Shown in pieces: positions 40,902 through 50,036 of a stretch of DNA of 52,193 nucleotides (positions are counted from its first letter, which is position 1; every line of letters begins with the position of its first letter). The translations under genes were made by a program, and so were the position numbers. The notes below the pieces were generated by a model. The model made no database searches. It was not told where the DNA came from and worked only from the letters and a program-made list of their open reading frames with translations. The DNA lies in NCBI GenBank assembly GCA_001920875.1, contig MNKP01000054.1, positions 1 to 52,193 on the forward strand, given 5' to 3'. The stretch is from Acidobacteria bacterium 13_1_20CM_2_55_15 (GTDB lineage Bacteria > Acidobacteriota > Terriglobia > 20CM-2-55-15).

Positions 40902-42122
40902 ATGGTTAAGTTGCCTATTTACATGGACAATCACGCGACAACGCCGCTCGATCCGCGGGTGCTCAAGGCGATGATGCCTTATCTGACGGACCAGTTTGGG
41001 AATGCCGCCAGCCGCAACCACAAATTCGGCTGGGAAGCCGAAGAAGCGGTCGAAGAGGCTCGGAGACAGATAGCGGCGTTGATTGGCGCTGATGCGCGCG
41101 AGATTGTCTTCACCAGTGGCGCCACTGAATCCGACAATTTGGCCGTCAAGGGCGTTGCGTGGATGTATCGCGAGAAGGGCGATCACATCATCACGGCGGT
41201 TACCGAGCACAAAGCGATCCTTGACACCTGCAAGCATCTGGAAAAGGAAGGATTCCGAGTCACATTTCTGCCGGTCGACAGTAAAGGACTCGTTGATCTG
41301 GATGATCTCCGTAAAGCTATTACGGACAAAACGATCCTCATCTCGATCATGACCGCCAACAATGAAGTCGGTGTCATTCAAGACATCAAAGCAATCGGCA
41401 AAATCGCGCGTGAGCGGGGCGTCCTGTTTCATACGGATGCGGTCCAGGCCGCCGGCAAGGTGCCGTTCAATGTGAACGAAATGAACGTCGACATCGCGTC
41501 GCTCTCCGCCCATAAGTTTTACGGGCCAAAAGGTGTTGGCGCTCTCTACGTGCGCCGCCGCAACCCGCGCGTGCTGCTGACGCCGATCATCGACGGTGGT
41601 GGCCATGAGCGGGGCATGCGGTCCGGCACTCTGAACGTTCCCGGAATTGCCGGCTTCGGAAAAGCTGCGCAGATTGCTCGGGAAGAAATGCCGAAGGAAT
41701 CGGCCGAAATGTTCAGGCTGCGCGAAAGATTGCGCACGACGCTGGAACGGGAACTGGACGAGATCTACATCAATGGGGACCTTCAAAGGCGGTTGCCGGG
41801 CAATCTGAACATGAGCTTCGCGTATGTTGAAGGCGAATCACTGTTGATGGGCATCAATGATGTCGCGGTGTCGTCCGGGTCCGCGTGTACCTCGGCGAGT
41901 CTCGAGCCGTCTTACGTTTTGAAAGCACTTGGCGTTGGCGAGGATCTGGCGCATACGTCGATCCGCTTTGGCATCGGCAGGTTCAACACCGAGGAAGAAG
42001 TGGATTATGTTGCCGGCCGCGTGACCGAGGTTGTTCGCCGGCTGCGTGAACTGTCGCCTTTATACGAAATGGCGAAAGAGGGTATCGATTTGAAGTCGGT
42101 TCATTGGGCGACTGAGGCATAA
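40902..42122 (+). CDS. iscS: cysteine desulfurase IscS
   Basis: 406 aa PLP enzyme that supplies sulfur from cysteine as a persulfide to IscU. PLP Lys K205 ([11 protein letters not shown]) and mobile-loop Cys C329 ([14 protein letters not shown]), the IscS (group I) form. The N-terminus [12 protein letters not shown] is typical. AGAGG lies about 8 nt before the ATG. The 69-bp gap from iscR has no repeat, unlike the next four gaps of the operon. Confidence 0.95.
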   Translation: MVKLPIYMDNHATTPLDPRVLKAMMPYLTDQFGNAASRNHKFGWEAEEAVEEARRQIAALIGADAREIVFTSGATESDNLAVKGVAWMYREKGDHIITAVTEHKAILDTCKHLEKEGFRVTFLPVDSKGLVDLDDLRKAITDKTILISIMTANNEVGVIQDIKAIGKIARERGVLFHTDAVQAAGKVPFNVNEMNVDIASLSAHKFYGPKGVGALYVRRRNPRVLLTPIIDGGGHERGMRSGTLNVPGIAGFGKAAQIAREEMPKESAEMFRLRERLRTTLERELDEIYINGDLQRRLPGNLNMSFAYVEGESLLMGINDVAVSSGSACTSASLEPSYVLKALGVGEDLAHTSIRFGIGRFNTEEEVDYVAGRVTEVVRRLRELSPLYEMAKEGIDLKSVHWATEA

Positions 42123-42133
42123 GCAGGTGCTAC

Positions 42134-42160
42134 ATTCCTTTCCTCGCAGAGGAGGGGAAT
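42134..42160. repeat. family A terminal hairpin, solo copy in the iscS-iscU gap
   Basis: ATTCCTTTCCTC and GAGGAGGGGAAT flank CGCA, a 27-bp nearly perfect palindrome identical to one end of the longer family A elements. Confidence 0.75.
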
Positions 42161-42176
42161 GCGAACAGGAGAAGAA

Positions 42177-42575
42177 ATGGCATATTCAGACAAAGTAATT
42201 GATCACTACAACAATCCACGCAACGTCGGTTCTCTTCCCAAAGAGGATCCCAATGTGGGCACCGGCCTTGTAGGAGCGCCGGAGTGCGGCGACGTAATGA
42301 AGCTTCAGATCAAAGTTAATGAAGAATCCGGAGTCATCGAGGACGCCAAATTTAAGACATTTGGCTGCGGCAGTGCGATTGCCAGCTCCAGCCTGGCGAC
42401 CGAATGGGTCAAGGGCAAGACTCTGGGTGAAGCCCTGGCGATCAAAAACACGGATATCGTCAAAGAACTTAGCCTTCCACCGGTGAAGATCCATTGCTCA
42501 GTTCTCGCCGAAGATGCGATCAAAGCTGCGGTCACGGATTGGAAGAAGAAGCACGGAGACGGTTTGACGTCCTGA
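42177..42575 (+). CDS. iscU: Fe-S cluster scaffold IscU
   Basis: 132 aa. Scaffold Cys C37 (PECGD), C64 (FGCGSA) and C107 with H106 (KIHCSVLAE). L100-P-P-V-K104 is the HscA recognition motif, consistent with hscA in the same operon. Asp39, next to C37, is also present. Start at 42177 (MAYSDKVIDHYNNPRNVG), preceded by AGGAG; an ATG 18 bp upstream lies against the repeat and is less likely. Confidence 0.96.
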   Translation: MAYSDKVIDHYNNPRNVGSLPKEDPNVGTGLVGAPECGDVMKLQIKVNEESGVIEDAKFKTFGCGSAIASSSLATEWVKGKTLGEALAIKNTDIVKELSLPPVKIHCSVLAEDAIKAAVTDWKKKHGDGLTS

Positions 42576-42586
42576 TCAGGGGTGCT

Positions 42587-42748
42587 ATTCCCCTCCACGC
42601 AGAGGAGGGGTGGATGCGCCGACAGCCGGCGGGCTGGCGGCGCAGACGGGGTGGTCAGACCGGAGCAACCTTTCGCTGAACTGACCACCTGGGCGCGCCG
42701 GCTTCTATTAAAGCTGTCGCGACACCCCTCCTCTGCGAAGAGGGGAAT
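42587..42748. repeat. 162-bp family A palindromic element in the iscU-iscA gap
   Basis: Ends ATTCCCCTCCACGCAGAGGA and CCTCTGCGAAGAGGGGAAT pair. The interior GGATGCGCCGA...GGCGCAGACGG and TGGTCAG...CTGACCA matches the element at 27899-28023 in reverse orientation. Confidence 0.85.
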
Positions 42749-42778
42749 GCGCCATACTGATAGGACGACTAATAAGCA

Positions 42779-43105
42779 ATGGCAATTGAGATCACAGAGA
42801 AAGCCGTCGAAGAAGTTCGGCGGATGATGCAGAAGGAAGGCGTCCAGGCCGCCGGCCTGCGCGTCGGCGTGAAGGGCGGAGGATGCTCGGGTCTTTCCTA
42901 CAATCTCACGTTCGAAAGCCAATCACGTACCGGCGACAAAGTGTTCGAACGCGAGAACGTTAAACTGTTTTGCGATTTGAAGAGCTATATTTATTTGAAC
43001 GGAACGGTTCTGGATTACGACAGCGGGCTCATGGGCAAGGGATTCGTTTTCATGAATCCCAATGCTAAAAAGAGCTGTGGCTGCGGTAGCTCATTTTCGA
43101 CTTAA
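42779..43105 (+). CDS. iscA: A-type Fe-S carrier IscA
   Basis: 108 aa HesB/IscA-fold protein. The three conserved Cys are C36 (GGGCSGLSY), C100 and C102 (SCGCGSS). It carries or delivers clusters downstream of IscU. ErpA or SufA are close relatives, but position in the isc operon favours IscA. There is no good ribosome site in front of the ATG, so translation may depend on the upstream mRNA. Confidence 0.93.
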   Translation: MAIEITEKAVEEVRRMMQKEGVQAAGLRVGVKGGGCSGLSYNLTFESQSRTGDKVFERENVKLFCDLKSYIYLNGTVLDYDSGLMGKGFVFMNPNAKKSCGCGSSFST

Positions 43106-43115
43106 GGCGTCTCAT

Positions 43116-43193
43116 TAAGTCCCGCTACGGATAAAGTCGAAGCCACGAGGCCGTCCCCGCATAGCGCAAGCGCGGCGCGAAGCGCTCTTTCAA
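43116..43193. repeat. palindromic repeat family C, copy 3 in the iscA-hscB gap
   Basis: TAAGTCCCGCTACGGATAAA, then GTCGAAGCCACGAGGCC, parallels the copy at 14486-14555 (AAGTCCCGCTGAGGAC..., GTCGACTCCACGGGGCC). A GCGCAAGCGCGGCGCGAAGCGC hairpin cluster replaces the right half. Confidence 0.65.
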
Positions 43194-43194
43194 C

Positions 43195-43725
43195 ATGGAT
43201 TACTTCGAGGTGTTTGGTTTGCCCAGACAGTTGGGCATCGACACCTTAGCTCTCGAAAAAACGTTTCACGAACTGAGCCGTAAGTACCACCCGGACTACT
43301 TTACGACTGCATCTCCATCCGAAAAAACACAGGCCGTGCGGATGACCGCTCTGCTGAACGATGCCTATCGGACTTTGCGCCACCCTGTGCGTCGGGTCGA
43401 GTACCTCCTCAGCCTTTACGGTTTCAAACCCGACAGCAGCAAAGTACCGCAGGCGTTGTTGATGGAGGTTTTCGAGATCAATGAACGGCTTGAAGAAGTC
43501 AAGGGTGGAACAGCCTCCGTTGAAGAAGCCGATTCGCTGCGCGCCCTGATCAAAGAAAAACGGAAGCGCTTCGATGCCGAACTCCAACAGGCCTCGCTCG
43601 AATGGGATGAGCTGGTGAAAAGCGGTCAGCCCGAAGCGAAGCTCAACGAGCAATTGGCGAGACTGACCGAAATTTTGTCGGAGTCATCGTATATAAGGAA
43701 TCTGGAGAGAGACTTAGGGGGCTGA
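43195..43725 (+). CDS. hscB: co-chaperone HscB
   Basis: 176 aa. J-domain with H32-P33-D34, as in Escherichia HscB, and a C-terminal helical bundle (about 85-170) with EINERLEEV that binds IscU. It recruits IscU to HscA and stimulates the HscA ATPase. Downstream of a family C repeat and upstream of a family B repeat, within the isc operon. The ATG has no visible ribosome site. Confidence 0.93.
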   Translation: MDYFEVFGLPRQLGIDTLALEKTFHELSRKYHPDYFTTASPSEKTQAVRMTALLNDAYRTLRHPVRRVEYLLSLYGFKPDSSKVPQALLMEVFEINERLEEVKGGTASVEEADSLRALIKEKRKRFDAELQQASLEWDELVKSGQPEAKLNEQLARLTEILSESSYIRNLERDLGG

Positions 43726-43832
43726 GTCCCTCTCCCTCTGGGAGAGGAGCGCGGCGAAGCCGCGGGTGAGGGTTTCAGGATTCGAATCGACCTGAACCCT
43801 CACCCTTACGTCCTCCCAGAGGGAGAGGGTCA
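43726..43832. repeat. 107-bp family B palindromic element in the hscB-hscA gap
   Basis: It starts right after the hscB stop: GTCCCTCTCCCTCTGGGAGA, then GCGCGGCGAAGCCGCG and GGGTGAGGGTTTCAGG. It closes with CCTGAACCCTCACCC and CCCAGAGGGAGAGGGTC. It shares this layout with the segment covering the mqnE 3' end (2834-2913). Confidence 0.85.
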
Positions 43833-43845
43833 TTAAAGGAAACCA

Positions 43846-45648
43846 ATGCCGAAGATTGTAGGAATTGATTTAGGAACAACGAACAGCCTGGTCGCGATTG
43901 TGGAAGATGGCACACCGCGTGTGCTTCCAGGACGAGACGGCAGCATGCTCGTGCCGTCGGTGATTTATTTCGACGAAGGTGGAACCACATTTGTCGGAAA
44001 TCCTGCGAAGGAAAAGATGGTTGAAAGGCCCAGAAACACGGTCTTCTCGATCAAGAGATTCATGGGCAAAGGCACCGAAGATGTGCGTGAGGATTTGCCC
44101 TTGCTTCCTTTCGAGGTGGCACCCGAAAGCGAGCATATCATCCGCTTGAACATTTTCGGCCGTGACTACACGCCACCGGAGCTTTCCGCATTCATCCTTC
44201 GTGAACTGAAACGCAACGCCGAAACCGCCTTAGGCGAAGAGATCAAGAACGCAGTCATCACGGTTCCAGCGTACTTCAATGACGCGCAACGCCAGGCGAC
44301 TAAGGACGCCGGGCGTATCGCCGGCCTGGACGTTCTGCGCATCGTCAACGAGCCAACTGCAGCGTCACTCGCATACGGTCTGGATAAGCGGAAGCAAGGA
44401 ACCATTGCTGTCTATGATTTCGGCGGCGGGACGTTCGACATTTCCATCTTGAAGCTGAAGGACGGCATCTTCGAGGTGCTCTCAACGAGCGGGGATACGC
44501 ATCTTGGCGGTGACGATATCGACGAGATTCTCATGCGTCTTGTCTTGAACGACCTGAGCCAAAGACCGGATATTCACCAGCTCCAAGCAATTCGAAAGGC
44601 CGTTAATAAAGCGAAGGAAGAACTCTCAGCCGCCGATCGTGCAGATATTACAGTTCAGGAACTGCAGTATCGCCGTTCTCTCACGCGCGAAGAATTCAAC
44701 AAGCTCATTGATCCCATCATCGAACGCACACTGCGTCCCTGCCGCCAGGCTTTGCAGGACGCGGTTTTAAATCCTGCAAATATTGACGAAGTGGTGATGG
44801 TCGGCGGCTCCACTCGAATTCCTCTCGTTCGCCTGCGCGTGCAAGAACTGTTTGGCCGGGTTCCACACACCGAGTTGAATCCTGACGAAGTTGTCGCCCT
44901 CGGTGCGGCTGTCCAAGCCGATATTCTTGCTGGGAGCAGGCGCGACATGTTGCTGCTGGACGTGACGCCGTTGTCGCTTGGTATCGAGACAATGGGCGGG
45001 GTGATGTCGAAAATTATTCCTCGCAACTCGACCATTCCTGCGTCTGCTACTGAGATGTTCACAACGTTCATTGATGGCCAAACGAACGTCAAGATCCACG
45101 TCCTTCAGGGTGAACGCGAACTCGTCAAAGACTGCCGCAGTCTTGCGCAGTTCGACTTGAAGGACATTCCGCCAATGCCGGCAGGTCTGCCTAGGATTGA
45201 GGTGAAGTTTCTGATCGACGCCGACGGCATACTCAGCGTGTCTGCTCAGGAGCAACGGACGAATAAGCATCAATCGATCGAAGTGAAGCCGACGTACGGC
45301 CTGACTGATGAGCAAGTCGAACAGATGATCCTCGAGTCATTCGAGTATGCCGAGGCAGATATCTCGGCACGCCTCGTCATCGAGGCACGCAATGAGGCGG
45401 AGACAGTCCTGAACGCAACAGCCAAGGGAATTGCGGACGAACAATACGCGAACCTATCCGAAGAAGAAAAGGCGGAAATCGCCGCCGCAAGCGCCCGCCT
45501 GCGCGAAGTGATGCGGACGAACGACCATGAAGTTATTCGCCAATCCATTGAACGGCTGAGCAACGCCACGCTGCATCTGGCGGAACTGATTATGAATGCC
45601 GCGATTTCAAAAGCGCTCAAAGACAAACGGGTGAGAGAAATCCAATGA
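43846..45648 (+). CDS. hscA: Hsp70-type chaperone HscA
   Basis: 600 aa, shorter than DnaK, as HscA usually is. Nucleotide-binding domain begins [16 protein letters not shown]; other Hsp70 signatures are [30 protein letters not shown] and [14 protein letters not shown]. The substrate-binding domain lies about 380-510, then a helical lid. It releases clusters from IscU through the LPPVK motif. AAAGGA lies 5-6 nt before the ATG. The stop overlaps the iscX ATG. Confidence 0.95.
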   Translation: MPKIVGIDLGTTNSLVAIVEDGTPRVLPGRDGSMLVPSVIYFDEGGTTFVGNPAKEKMVERPRNTVFSIKRFMGKGTEDVREDLPLLPFEVAPESEHIIRLNIFGRDYTPPELSAFILRELKRNAETALGEEIKNAVITVPAYFNDAQRQATKDAGRIAGLDVLRIVNEPTAASLAYGLDKRKQGTIAVYDFGGGTFDISILKLKDGIFEVLSTSGDTHLGGDDIDEILMRLVLNDLSQRPDIHQLQAIRKAVNKAKEELSAADRADITVQELQYRRSLTREEFNKLIDPIIERTLRPCRQALQDAVLNPANIDEVVMVGGSTRIPLVRLRVQELFGRVPHTELNPDEVVALGAAVQADILAGSRRDMLLLDVTPLSLGIETMGGVMSKIIPRNSTIPASATEMFTTFIDGQTNVKIHVLQGERELVKDCRSLAQFDLKDIPPMPAGLPRIEVKFLIDADGILSVSAQEQRTNKHQSIEVKPTYGLTDEQVEQMILESFEYAEADISARLVIEARNEAETVLNATAKGIADEQYANLSEEEKAEIAAASARLREVMRTNDHEVIRQSIERLSNATLHLAELIMNAAISKALKDKRVREIQ

Positions 45649-45863
45649 GCCAATCATTGACCTGGACGAACCCTGAGAACATTGCCATTGCCCTGGCCGA
45701 CAAGTTCCCGGATATCGACCCATTAACCGTTCGTTTCACCGACTTATATAAATGGGTCGTTAACCTGGAGGGATTCAAGGACGATCCCAAAAACTCCAAT
45801 GAAAAAAAGTTAGAGGCTATCCAGATGGCCTGGTACGAAGAATGGCAGGACCGGAAAGCGTAG
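45645..45863 (+). CDS. iscX: IscX
   Basis: 72 aa acidic protein, the YfhJ/IscX family ([22 protein letters not shown], then [10 protein letters not shown] and [13 protein letters not shown]). It binds IscS and iron and modulates cluster assembly rate. ATGA overlap with hscA. The ferredoxin gene usually between hscA and iscX in Proteobacteria is missing, so electrons must come from an unlinked donor. Confidence 0.92.
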   Translation: MSQSLTWTNPENIAIALADKFPDIDPLTVRFTDLYKWVVNLEGFKDDPKNSNEKKLEAIQMAWYEEWQDRKA

Positions 45864-46027
45864 CGTGCCGGTAGTCTCGTTTCGGTAGCCGCTGCTTGTC
45901 CGCTCTCCAGCGTAGCAGTGCGCCAGCACTTCCTCTGCGTACGCGCGAAGTGTTTCACTCTGTCGCCGAAGAAAATCCTCGATCCGTGATTTGTGGTGTA
46001 CCGGGTACGTTTAAGGTGTTCCGTTGC

Positions 46028-46723
46028 CTATTTCAACGAAACGGGGTCCGATTCATTCCGGGGAGATGCGTTCTGCAACACACTGACCAGACGCTGCCCC
46101 CCGCCTCCTTTGCCGTCCCTCACGATTTCTTGCGCAGTGATCTTGTTCCCATAAAGGGTTTCGTTGGATTTGCTGTCCTGACGCAGCGTGGAGCCTTCAA
46201 GCGATACACCGGCAAACAGACCGCGCGAACGGGAATATGTCAGGATTTCGGCGCGCATGTAAGCGTCGGTGGCAGCCATGGCCGCGCGTCCTTTCGGACC
46301 GGCTGCGACGACAGCGTCGGCGCCCAGCTTCACCTTGCTTCGCAGCAACGACTCTACGCCTCCGGGGTTCATCACAAGGAGCAGGAAATCGGTGGCATTA
46401 CCTCCCAGTTGTAGGCCGATGCTTCCGCCCTCCAGGCGATACATTGCCGGTGCGCCCCACGGACCGGTGAAGTTTTTCCCCGTCCGGCAGACCAGGGCTC
46501 CCCGTCCATAACTCCCGCCGAAGCCGAGAGCAAACTTCTTGACGGACGGCAGAACCACCACACATTCAGCCTTGTTGAGCAATTCCTTGGGCAGCGCGTC
46601 AGGAATATTCAAGATTTCTTCCAACACTTGAGCACTATCCGCGAGCCGCTCCTGCTCGGTTTCGGCGATCAGCACGACCGGCCAAACCATGATCAGAGTC
46701 AAAAATCCAGTAATCAGGCGCAT
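46028..46723 (-). CDS. secreted SYLF-domain (Ysc84-like) protein, copy 2
   Basis: 231 aa. Signal peptide (RLITGFLTLIMVWPVVLIA), then a SYLF domain: ECVVVLPSVKKFALGFGGSYGRG, SIGLQLGGNATDFLLLVMN, VVAAGPKGRAA, YSRSRGLFAGVSLEGSTLRQD. Clearly homologous to copy 1 at 32883-33566 but diverged. ATG 46723 gives the standard signal peptide; an ATG at 46750 with a nearby AAGGA is the alternative. Convergent with the isc operon, 164 bp past iscX. Confidence 0.82.
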   Translation of the reverse strand: MRLITGFLTLIMVWPVVLIAETEQERLADSAQVLEEILNIPDALPKELLNKAECVVVLPSVKKFALGFGGSYGRGALVCRTGKNFTGPWGAPAMYRLEGGSIGLQLGGNATDFLLLVMNPGGVESLLRSKVKLGADAVVAAGPKGRAAMAATDAYMRAEILTYSRSRGLFAGVSLEGSTLRQDSKSNETLYGNKITAQEIVRDGKGGGGQRLVSVLQNASPRNESDPVSLK

Positions 46724-46750
46724 CAGAGTCGTATCTCCTTCCGACGCCAT

Positions 46751-47199
46751 TGTTCCTTTAGGTCATACCGTTTTCAACTTGAGAGAAAATATTCCACTCG
46801 CGACGAATTGCTAGCTGCTTTTCGTCGCAAAAATACGGCGTGCGGTATTGGGCGGCTTCGGAAGATGCTTGAGTAGCGAGCACTAAACTCGGCACGTACG
46901 AAATCATCCAGCCCATCGGTGCAGGTGTTTCGGGCAAGTCTAAGCGCAGAGCTGAAAACGCACTTTCCGTGGTACACTTCGGCGCGTTCAGACAATCTCA
47001 AGCAAGCCAGTAAACCTGCCGTTTCATCCGCTTGGTTTAGATCTTCTGAGCCGGCGGCTCATGGAGAGAAACAACGGCATGGGGCCGGCTATTGTCCGGC
47101 AGGCGACGTCGCCGGGATGGATGAAGTTGCACGTTTTCTCCACTGTGCTGCGCGCCCCCCGATAGAACAGAAAGGAACACCAAATGAATTGGCGTCAGT
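46751..47199. other. 449-bp gap without a convincing gene
   Basis: No frame is long, started or recognisable. It holds the upstream region of SYLF copy 2 and then the left border of a block of gene fragments. Confidence 0.5.
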
Positions 47200-47762
47200 A
47201 TGGGACTGTGCGTATCCCGGGGAATGTTGATCATGCGCGAAGTGCTTACCGTGATCGGCCCGACGGCCGACCCGGAAAATCGCTCAGCCAGCCTCCCTTA
47301 CGCGGTCCGCGAATGGTGCATCAACACCGCGGCCGTCAATCCAGCCACCCATAGCGTTTTTGTGCCCAGCGAAGACGGGCACATCTATCGCTGGGATCTG
47401 GTGAGCAACTCCCTGACGCAGTTCCTGCAACTCAACCCCGGCATTGGCGAGCCTTACGTTCCCAGCATCGTTGGTCCGGATGGGACTGTGTTTACGCTCA
47501 ACGGCGGCGCCCTCTCGGCTATGGGCAACCTCAACGGCGTGGGCGTTGCGCTGACATCTTCCATACCGGATGTCCGGCGCGTGGTTACCGGGGACTCGCT
47601 CACTCTCACAGTGACAGTCACCGATACTGCGCCAACCGGTACGGTCACGCTTCAGGACACGGTGTATTCTGTGCCGAGTCCAGGAGTCCTGAACAGCAGA
47701 ACAACGACCCTTCTTTCGAACGCTACTCCGGATCTTAATGGCCAGGTAATTTTCTCGACTTC
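47200..47762 (+). pseudogene. fragment of a secreted beta-propeller/Ig-like protein
   Basis: The frame opens without a credible start (MGLCVSRG...). VNPATHSVFVPSEDGHIYRWDL resembles a PQQ- or WD-type propeller blade. TSSIPDVRRVVTGDSLTLTV then TVTDTAPTGTVTLQD resembles a bacterial Ig-like domain. The Ig domain breaks at 47761: one base appears deleted, since STS continues as ALAADKHFITVT in the next frame. There is no N-terminal export signal, so it is a decayed piece. Confidence 0.65.
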
Positions 47763-48368
47763 GCACTGGCCGCCGACAAGCATTTCATTACTGTGACGCG
47801 TTACCTCACGCCGGACAGCGACCTCGTGGCTCTCATGATCCTGGCGCATCAGACGCGTCTGCATAACCTGATCAGTCGCGTGAATTGGGAAACCCGGCTC
47901 GCGCTTGACCAGGAGGCATCCATGAGCGAGTCGCTCGGCGTGCAGGCGGCCACCTGGTCCGGCTCGACTCGCGATCGGATCTACAGCGCGGTGGAAAAAC
48001 TCCTGCGCTCCATGCTTTTTACCGATGAAATCCCGCGGGAGGCTCCGGTGCAAGGCACCTCTGCTTTCGCCATGGAACTTGCGGCCGCTGGCCCCAGAGA
48101 CAAGATCGGCCGGTCGCTGAGGGATCTGGATTTGAAGCGGAGGATGTTCCGGTATCCCTGCAGTTTCCTGATCTATTCCGAAGCCTTCGATGCCTTGCCC
48201 AAAGCGGCGCTGGACTACTTCTACCGCCGCCTGTGGGATGTCCTGAACGGAAAAGACAAAGATAATGCCTTCGCAACTCTCACCACTTCCGATCGGAAAG
48301 CGATTCTGGACATTTTGCGGGAGACAAAAGCGAATCTGCCCGGCTACTGGCGGGCTTCAGGGGAGTGA
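47763..48368 (+). pseudogene. C-terminal fragment of a secreted Acidobacteria-type protein, joined by frameshift
   Basis: The frame continues ALAADKHFITVTR and then switches to YLTPDSDLVALMILAHQTRLHNLISRVNW..., ending RASGE. I recall this helical tail (TPDSDLVALM...HQ, RDKIGRSLRDLDL, YSEAFDALPKAALDYFYRRL) from larger secreted heme- or cytochrome-associated proteins of acidobacteria and planctomycetes; this is from memory. A GTG inside the frame gives 191 codons, but no ribosome site supports it. Confidence 0.55.
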
Positions 48369-48417
48369 AAACCGGCAACCGCTATCGCTCCGAGAGCAGC
48401 GAAATTCAGAACTCCTG

Positions 48418-48519
48418 ATGTGTTTGAACGAGACGAAACACGTATTCTTCACCAGCAAGGGCGGAACGCACGTGCCGATGTTCATCGTGAACAAAAAAGG
48501 CATCAAGCTCGACGGCACG
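48418..48519 (+). pseudogene. fragment of a prolyl oligopeptidase (S9A)
   Basis: KHVFFTSKGGTHVPMFIVNK followed by GIKLDGT matches the conserved strand before the catalytic domain of prolyl oligopeptidases (TSKDGTKVPMFIVHKKGxKLDGTNPT). The match ends at KLDGT, where the frame becomes unrelated. About 30 residues of an enzyme of roughly 700 remain. Confidence 0.7.
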
Positions 48520-48671
48520 AAAACGATCAGTTGCAATTCGAGTGGGAGTATTCCGATCGTTCCCGTGTCGTCACGATCGGGTTCACAGGCAAAGTCGATC
48601 GTAACGGCATCTCTGGAATTGCGAAAATCGGCGACGTCGCCGAAGGCACCATGACCGCTCAACGCCGCTGA
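48519..48671 (+). pseudogene. C-terminal scrap of an unknown beta-rich protein
   Basis: In the frame ending at 48671, the residues VTIGFTGKVDRNGISGIAKI followed by GDVAEGTMTAQRR match the GKVDGDKIxGxVxxGDxGEGxFTAxR endings common in exported acidobacterial amidohydrolases and similar proteins. It is spliced directly to the oligopeptidase fragment in a different frame and overlaps the rhodanese 3' end. Confidence 0.5.
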
Positions 48672-49441
48672 AACAATTCGACGGGGAGATTGCGGAGGGC
48701 CCAGTCGCGATAGGAACCGTCGTAGAGCTGGACGTTGTAGCCGAGTTGCTTCAATGCGAGATAACCGACGCAGGCACGGATGCCGCTCAGGCAGTATGAA
48801 ACCACCGTGTCGGATTTCGACAATCCTGCACGACTGAAGAGGTCCTGAAGCTTGTCGGACGGCGCCAGGAATCCTTCCTGCGTGACAAGATCGCGCCAGA
48901 AGATGTGCTTTGCTCCCGGAATGTGGCCGGGCTTATTGTCCATGCCGCGTTCGCCGGTGAATTCTTCAATGCTGCGAAAATCGACGAGCTTCGCCGAGGC
49001 GTTCGCGCGAATCGCGTCCGCATCGATGCGAATGGACGGATTCACGCGCGGCCCGAACGTGCGCGCGACGGCGTCTACAGGCTTGTAGAGCACTTCGCGC
49101 TTTTCCGCCAGCCACGTATCGTAAAAACGATCCATGATGTGCACGTCGTCGCGGCCGAGATACTCGAGAATCCATGCGATGACGCTCGCGTTCTGACCGT
49201 CGTAGGAATCGTAGAGAACCGGCGATCGATGATCATCCAATCCGGCCGTACCAATCTGTTGCGCCAACGTTTCCACGGGCCGCAGCGCCAGCGAGGCATC
49301 GAACGATTTGTACGCCGGGAGATTGACGGCGCTGCGGAGATGGCCGGACATATACTTCATCGGCCGGCGCGGATCGAGAATGATGAAGTTCGGATCGTCC
49401 AGCCGTTCCGCGACCCAAGCCGTAGTTACAAATTGCGCCAT
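48659..49441 (-). CDS. sulfurtransferase (tandem rhodanese)
   Basis: 260 aa, two rhodanese domains. The N-terminal inactive one has LDPRRPMKYMSGHLRSAVNLP. The C-terminal active one has the persulfide Cys C217 in YCLSGIRACVGYL. Loop composition (CLSGIR) fits thiosulfate/3-mercaptopyruvate sulfurtransferases. The start at 49441 (MAQFVTTAWVAERL) matches the family N-terminus; the longer frame runs through the OsmC gene. TAATG overlap with the OsmC-like gene indicates coupling, and both handle sulfur or peroxide chemistry. Confidence 0.87.
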   Translation of the reverse strand: MAQFVTTAWVAERLDDPNFIILDPRRPMKYMSGHLRSAVNLPAYKSFDASLALRPVETLAQQIGTAGLDDHRSPVLYDSYDGQNASVIAWILEYLGRDDVHIMDRFYDTWLAEKREVLYKPVDAVARTFGPRVNPSIRIDADAIRANASAKLVDFRSIEEFTGERGMDNKPGHIPGAKHIFWRDLVTQEGFLAPSDKLQDLFSRAGLSKSDTVVSYCLSGIRACVGYLALKQLGYNVQLYDGSYRDWALRNLPVELFQRR

Positions 49442-49983
49442 TAAGCCCCTACTCGCTCGAATTCGGTAACGATGTTCGTCGGACGCGCGACCGTCTGCAC
49501 GACGGGCGACCCGTCGACCGCCGCCTTCCAGATTTCCTGGAGCGTTTTGTCGTCGGCGTCCGCGCGGACGTAGCACTTGGCCTTCACGGTCGGATATCCG
49601 GGATTGCCGTCCTTCGAATGTCCAGCCCACTTCAGGATGTTGTCGAAGTTGCCTTCGAGCGCGATCTCGAGATCATGGATCTGCACGCCGCGCATCGTGG
49701 CGTTCAACACGAAGCCAACGGTGAGGCACGATCCCATCGCCGACAGAAGCTGTTCGTGCGCGCTCGCAGCGGAATCCTGCGCATCGAGACCTTCCGGTTC
49801 GTCCATCTGAACGGCGTGTTGCCGCATATAGGCTTTCGCCTTGAATCCCTTTTGCCAGACAACACGCGATTTCCAGGGACCGGTGACGGCCTTCAAAACG
49901 TCCCGGTTGTCTCGCATGGAATCGAGGATCTCGCGAATCTTTGCCGGTCGTAAACCGTTCAATTCAACTTCTGCCTTTGCCAT
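49441..49983 (-). CDS. OsmC-like protein
   Basis: 180 aa from ATG 49983 with GGAGG 5 nt upstream. OsmC/Ohr fold: the first half has KAYMRQHAVQMDEPEGLDAQ, HEQLLSAMGSCLTVGFVL carries the likely redox Cys, and a second Cys is in VKAKCYVRAD. The spacing is OsmC-like but the second Cys is not in a classic Ohr position, so a peroxidase role is only probable. Operon with rhodanese downstream and a MetE-like gene upstream. Confidence 0.8.
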   Translation of the reverse strand: MAKAEVELNGLRPAKIREILDSMRDNRDVLKAVTGPWKSRVVWQKGFKAKAYMRQHAVQMDEPEGLDAQDSAASAHEQLLSAMGSCLTVGFVLNATMRGVQIHDLEIALEGNFDNILKWAGHSKDGNPGYPTVKAKCYVRADADDKTLQEIWKAAVDGSPVVQTVARPTNIVTEFERVGA

Positions 49984-49994
49984 GTAACCTCCAG

Positions 49995-50030
49995 GCCGAC
50001 TTTGCCGGCCGCGCCGGCACAAAGCCGGCG
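49995..50030. repeat. GCCGGC-rich palindrome between metE-like and osmC-like genes
   Basis: GGCCGACTTTGCCGGCC and GCCGGCACAAAGCCGGCG pair with few mismatches. It lies directly in front of the OsmC ribosome site. Confidence 0.6.
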
Positions 50031-50036
50031 CCTACA

